DNA from: Leclercia sp. AS011
GTDB taxonomy: Bacteria > Pseudomonadota > Gammaproteobacteria > Enterobacterales > Enterobacteriaceae
DNA length: 64,000 nt
Assembly (NCBI RefSeq): GCF_037152535.1
Contig: NZ_JBBCMA010000006.1
Span: forward strand, 153,222-217,221
Reading direction: 5' to 3'
Shown here: piece by piece, positions 60,902 through 64,000 of the stretch
Layout of the letters: each line of letters begins with the position of its first letter
Numbering within the stretch: position 1 is the first letter of the stretch
The notes under the pieces: model-generated
Database searches by the model: none
What the model was told of the DNA's origin: nothing
The model's input: the letters and a program-made list of their open reading frames with translations, nothing else
Translations under genes and position numbers: made by a program

Positions 60902-62503
60902 TCAGGCCAGCAGGCGGTAGCCAGGCAGCGTCAGGAAGTCGATGAGCTCATCTGAAGTGGTGATCTGTTCCATCAGGCGGGCGGCGGCATCGAAGCGACC
61001 GCTGCTGAAGCGGTGCTCGCCCAGCTCTTCCTGAATGTTCAGCATCTCTTCCGACAGCATCTGGCGGAACAGGGCTTTGGTGACCGGTTTGCCGTTGCTG
61101 AGGGTCTTCTGATGGTGGATCCACTGCCAGATAGAAGTTCGTGAGATCTCGGCGGTGGCAGCATCTTCCATCAGACCGTAAATCGGCACACAGCCGTTGC
61201 CGGAGATCCACGCTTCGATGTATTGCACTGCCACGCGAATATTGGCGCGCATCCCCTCTTCGGTGCGCTCGCCCTCGCACGGCTCGAGCAGATGCGCGGC
61301 GGTAACAGGCGCATCCTCTTCACGGGTCACGTGCAGCTGGTTTTTGTTATCGCCCAGAATGCGGTTGAACACCTCCATGGCGGTATCGGCCAGGCCAGGG
61401 TGCGCCACCCAGGTGCCGTCATGACCGTTGCTGGCTTCCAGCTCTTTGTCGGCCTTCACTTTGTTCAGTACCTGATTGTTACGTTCGCTGTCTTTGCTCG
61501 GAATGAAGGCCGCCATACCCCCCATCGCGAAGGCTCCGCGTTTATGGCAGGTTTTGATCAGCAGACGCGAGTAGGCATTCAGGAATGATTTATCCATGGT
61601 CACCACCTGGCGATCCGGCAGGACGCGATCGGGATAGTTTTTCAGGGTCTTGATATAGCTGAAAATGTAATCCCAGCGGCCGCAGTTCAGGCCAACGATG
61701 TGGTCACGCAGGGCATGCAGAATTTCATCCATCTGGAACACCGCCGGCAGGGTTTCTATCAGCAGCGTAGCTTTGATGGTACCGCGCGGCAGTTCGAAAC
61801 GATCTTCGGCATAGCTGAAGACCTCACTCCACCAGGCAGCCTCCTGCCAGGACTGGGTTTTTGGCAGGTAGAAATAGGGGCCGCTTCCTTTTGCCAGCAG
61901 ATTTTTATGGTTGTGGAAGAAGTAGAGGGCAAAGTCGAACAGGCTCCCGGGGATCGCTTCCCCGTTCCAGGTGACATGCTTTTCCGGTAAATGCAGGCCA
62001 CGTACGCGACAGACCAGCACCGCCGGGTTGGGCTTGAGCTGATAAATTTTGCCGGCTTCATTGGTGTGGCTGATGGTGCCGTTGACTGCGTCGCGCAGGT
62101 TAATCTGGCCTTCGATGACTTTATTCCAGTCAGGTGCCAGCGAATCTTCAAAGTCGGCCATAAAGACTTTCACATTGGCATTCAGCGCATTGATTACCAT
62201 TTTGCGCTCTACCGGGCCGGTGATCTCGACGCGTCGGTCCTGCAGATCCTGCGGAATACCGCGGATTGTCCAGTCACCTTCACGAATGGAAGCGGTTTCC
62301 GAAATAAAATCAGGCAGCTTTCCGTTATCAATGTCTTGCTGCTGCTGGATACGTGCCGCCAGTAGCTTATTGCGTTTTGGCGTGAAGCGGGTCACCAGCT
62401 CGGTAAGAAACTCAACGGCATCGGGGGTCAGGACCTGCTGCTCCTGCTCGCCATGCGGTTGGTTAAAGGCCAGTTCATCGATAATGGTTGCCTGTTGATT
62501 CAT
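60902..62503 (-). CDS. aceB: Malate synthase A (AceB)
   Basis: A 533-residue enzyme, the same length as E. coli AceB, condensing glyoxylate with acetyl-CoA to malate. Signature GPVERKMVINALNANVKVFM, the Mg2+-site MADFEDSLAPDW, and the C-terminal acid residue in PIYGLMEDAATAEISR are conserved. The ATG at 62503 fits the conserved length; 47 in-frame residues upstream cover the IclR operator and are rejected. First gene of aceBAK. Confidence 0.97.
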   Translation of the reverse strand: MNQQATIIDELAFNQPHGEQEQQVLTPDAVEFLTELVTRFTPKRNKLLAARIQQQQDIDNGKLPDFISETASIREGDWTIRGIPQDLQDRRVEITGPVERKMVINALNANVKVFMADFEDSLAPDWNKVIEGQINLRDAVNGTISHTNEAGKIYQLKPNPAVLVCRVRGLHLPEKHVTWNGEAIPGSLFDFALYFFHNHKNLLAKGSGPYFYLPKTQSWQEAAWWSEVFSYAEDRFELPRGTIKATLLIETLPAVFQMDEILHALRDHIVGLNCGRWDYIFSYIKTLKNYPDRVLPDRQVVTMDKSFLNAYSRLLIKTCHKRGAFAMGGMAAFIPSKDSERNNQVLNKVKADKELEASNGHDGTWVAHPGLADTAMEVFNRILGDNKNQLHVTREEDAPVTAAHLLEPCEGERTEEGMRANIRVAVQYIEAWISGNGCVPIYGLMEDAATAEISRTSIWQWIHHQKTLSNGKPVTKALFRQMLSEEMLNIQEELGEHRFSSGRFDAAARLMEQITTSDELIDFLTLPGYRLLA

Positions 62504-62555
62504 TGCACTGCTCCTCGTCGTTGATCCGAATGCACTTCCCCCACGCGAACGAAGA

Positions 62556-62632
62556 TCGTTGTGTAGTTTTCGTTCAGCAAAATTAAGACTATCTGGATTT
62601 ATCATAAAATCAAAAACAATTTCCATTTTTAA
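62556..62632 (-). promoter_or_regulatory. aceB promoter and IclR operator
   Basis: On the minus strand TGGAAATTGTTTTTGATTTT, the conserved IclR-box sequence of the E. coli aceB promoter, is followed by TAGTCTTAATTT and TGCTGAACGAAAA, also conserved. A TTGATT / TAGTCT -35/-10 pair with a 16-bp spacer falls inside it. Repression by the nearby IclR is expected. Confidence 0.82.
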
Positions 62633-62705
62633 TTTTAAATTCATTTAATCCATTGATATTTATGTAATTAAAATTGATTCATAAGACGGGGATAATTTCG
62701 GAAAT

Positions 62706-62730
62706 AAAAAAGGCACCCGAAGGTGCCTTA
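62706..62730 (-). terminator. Terminator after metA
   Basis: On the minus strand AAGGCACC TTCG GGTGCCTT is followed by TTTTATTTC, about 42 bp after the metA stop codon. Confidence 0.9.
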
Positions 62731-62772
62731 ACTGGAGAGCTGAAACGCTACAGGATCAGGATCGTCAGAAGA

Positions 62773-63702
62773 TTAATCCAGCGTCGGATTCATGTGGCGC
62801 AGATCGTATGGCGTGATCTGGTAGACGTAATAGTTGAGCCAGTTAGTAAACAGCAGATTGCCATGGCTGCGCCAGGTAGCCCGCGGTTTGTTCTGCGGAT
62901 CGTTGTGCGGGAAATAGTTGTACGGAACGTCCGGGTTTAACCCCGCTTCAACATCGCGGAAATATTCGCTCGCCAGGGTATCGGGATCGTACTCGGGATG
63001 GCCGGTAACAAAGGCAATACGCTTGTCTTTACTGGCGAACAGATAGGCATCCCCCTCCTCGCTCTCTGCCAGGATCTCCAGATCGGTGTAGTCACGGATC
63101 AGCGCAGCCGGGAAATCGGCATAGCGTGAATGGGGAGCCAGGAAGGTATCATCGAAGCCCCGCGTCAGCAGCGCATGGGGATGCAGAATGTGGTGCTCAT
63201 AGACACCAGAGAGTTTTTCGCTGCGGGTTTGCTTAGGGATACCGTACAGAATATTGAGGGCCGCCTGTACCGCCCAACAGACAAACAGCGTGGAGGTGAC
63301 GTGATCTTTGGCCCACTCCAGCACCTGCTTAATCTGCGGCCAGTAGGCCACGTCGTTGAACTCAACGAGGCCCAGCGGCGCACCGGTGACAATCAGGCCA
63401 TCGAAATTCTCGTCACGGATGTCATCGAAATTACAGTAGAAGTTATTGAGATGCTCCGATGGCGTATTGCGGGACTCACGCGCATCAATACGCAGCAGCT
63501 GAATATCGACCTGGAGCGGGGAGTTTGAGAGCAGGCGGAGGAACTGATTTTCCGTCTCAATTTTCTTTGGCATCAGGTTGAGGATAAGCACCTTCAGAGG
63601 ACGAATTTCCTGACCTGTAGCGCGCGATGCCTTCATGACAAAGACATTTTCCTCACGCAAGAAATTGACGGCTGGTAGCTCGTCCTGCACCCGAATCGGC
63701 AT
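62773..63702 (-). CDS. metA: Homoserine O-succinyltransferase MetA
   Basis: A 309-residue enzyme, the same length as E. coli MetA, that makes O-succinylhomoserine, the first step of methionine synthesis. The nucleophile Cys142 is in [16 protein letters not shown] and the catalytic His235 and Glu237 in FVTGHPEYD. It is a heat-labile glutamine-amidotransferase-like protein in E. coli. The MetJ operator lies 20-50 bp upstream. It is next to aceB as in E. coli. Confidence 0.97.
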   Translation of the reverse strand: MPIRVQDELPAVNFLREENVFVMKASRATGQEIRPLKVLILNLMPKKIETENQFLRLLSNSPLQVDIQLLRIDARESRNTPSEHLNNFYCNFDDIRDENFDGLIVTGAPLGLVEFNDVAYWPQIKQVLEWAKDHVTSTLFVCWAVQAALNILYGIPKQTRSEKLSGVYEHHILHPHALLTRGFDDTFLAPHSRYADFPAALIRDYTDLEILAESEEGDAYLFASKDKRIAFVTGHPEYDPDTLASEYFRDVEAGLNPDVPYNYFPHNDPQNKPRATWRSHGNLLFTNWLNYYVYQITPYDLRHMNPTLD

Positions 63703-63721
63703 AACCTTAAATCCTCACAGC

Positions 63722-63753
63722 ATACGTATAAACGTTTAGACATCCAGATAGCT
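63722..63753. promoter_or_regulatory. MetJ operator of metA: four tandem met boxes
   Basis: Four contiguous 8-bp met boxes on the plus strand: ATACGTAT, AAACGTTT, AGACATCC, AGATAGCT. Their complement reads AGCTATCT, GGATGTCT, AAACGTTT, ATACGTAT against the consensus AGACGTCT. E. coli metA has nearly the same array. Confidence 0.9.
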
Positions 63754-63855
63754 GACAATAACCAGGAATAGGGCAAATGTCGAGTCTGCATGTGAAAGGT
63801 GAGAAAGTTTCAAGGAGGGTAGGTTTAATGTGAATAGCGTTGCCCGGACGGCAAA

Positions 63856-63886
63856 AAACCCCGTACCTTGCGGTACGGGGTTTCTT
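63856..63886 (-). terminator. rRNA operon terminator
   Basis: AAACCCCGTACC TTGC GGTACGGGGTTT: a 12-bp stem. On the minus strand, after the 5S gene, it is followed by TTTTTTGCCG, the usual rrn terminator form. Confidence 0.9.
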
Positions 63887-63892
63887 TAATTG

Positions 63893-64000
63893 ATGCCTGG
63901 CAGTTCCCTACTCTCGCATGGGGAGACCCCACACTACCATCGGCGCTACGGCGTTTCACTTCTGAGTTCGGCATGGGGTCAGGTGGGACCACCGCGCTAC
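63893..64000 (-). rRNA. rrf: 5S ribosomal RNA, 5' end beyond window edge
   Basis: About 108 of 120 nt are seen. The complement reads GTAGCGCGGTGGTCCCACCTG at the window edge (quoted to the first 20 bases: GTAGCGCGGTGGTCCCACCT) and ends CTGCCAGGCAT, the standard enterobacterial 5S sequence. It is transcribed leftward and is the last gene of an rRNA operon corresponding by position to E. coli rrnE. Confidence 0.96.

Noticed and set aside
62504..62644. A 47-residue N-terminal extension of AceB
   Set aside because: It would translate the promoter and IclR operator, and the shorter form has the E. coli length of 533.

Overview
The window comes from an enterobacterium close to Escherichia and Salmonella, most likely Enterobacter or a near neighbour such as Lelliottia or Leclercia. 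Nearly every core protein reads as a close orthologue of an E. coli protein of almost the same length. Gene order follows the E. coli segment running from an rRNA operon (rrnE side) through metA-aceBAK to soxRS-ghxP-yjcE, here in reverse orientation. The genus is an inference from gene content; no species-level marker was tested.

Layout from left to right. 1-3.7 kb: a cidAB-type holin-like pair with divergent LysR regulator cidR (cidB runs off the left edge) and the Na+/H+ antiporter yjcE. 3.8-7.3 kb: ghxP with PurR-like boxes, a glutathione S-transferase, the small RNA SraL, soxR and soxS with their shared SoxR operator. 7.3-11.4 kb: the c-di-GMP phosphodiesterase pdeC, an accessory PAS-GGDEF diguanylate cyclase, and yjcB. 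11.5-21.5 kb: ssb and uvrA (divergent, shared LexA box), yjbR, aphA, tyrB, alr, dnaB, qorA. 21.6-28.6 kb: pspG, dusA, an outer-membrane TraF_2-family protein, a cupin protein, zur, yjbJ (CsbD), dinF, lexA, dgkA. 28.7-32.6 kb: plsB, ubiA, ubiC. 32.8-41 kb: the maltose regulon malM-lamB-malK / malE-malF-malG and psiE. 41-52.8 kb: pgi, lysC, an RNA-repair module (RlaP-like nucleotidyltransferase, rtcB, rtcR), panS, yjbD, rluF, a decayed toxin-antitoxin locus, yjbB. 53-64 kb: metH, iclR, aceK-aceA-aceB, metA and a truncated 5S rRNA gene at the right edge.

Several local regulatory circuits are complete in the window. SoxR and SoxS share one SoxR palindrome. LexA sits with its own two boxes, with dinF downstream and ssb/uvrA as further targets. 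IclR is encoded beside the glyoxylate-bypass operon it represses. The maltose transporter is arranged around one MalT-box region. RtcR faces rtcB across a sigma-54 promoter and a strong inverted repeat.

The departures from the E. coli layout are the points of interest: an RtcB-RlaP-RtcR module without RtcA between lysC and panS; a lysC leader in which the lysine riboswitch is not recognisable; an orphan HTH antitoxin with what looks like a broken toxin where E. coli has pepE; a GGDEF gene inserted beside pdeC; a GST gene between ghxP and SraL; and loss of yjbQ, pepE, yjaAB, yjbEFGH and xylE at their usual places. No prophage, insertion sequence, tRNA or CRISPR array was seen. At least seven REP/BIME-type repeats lie between genes.
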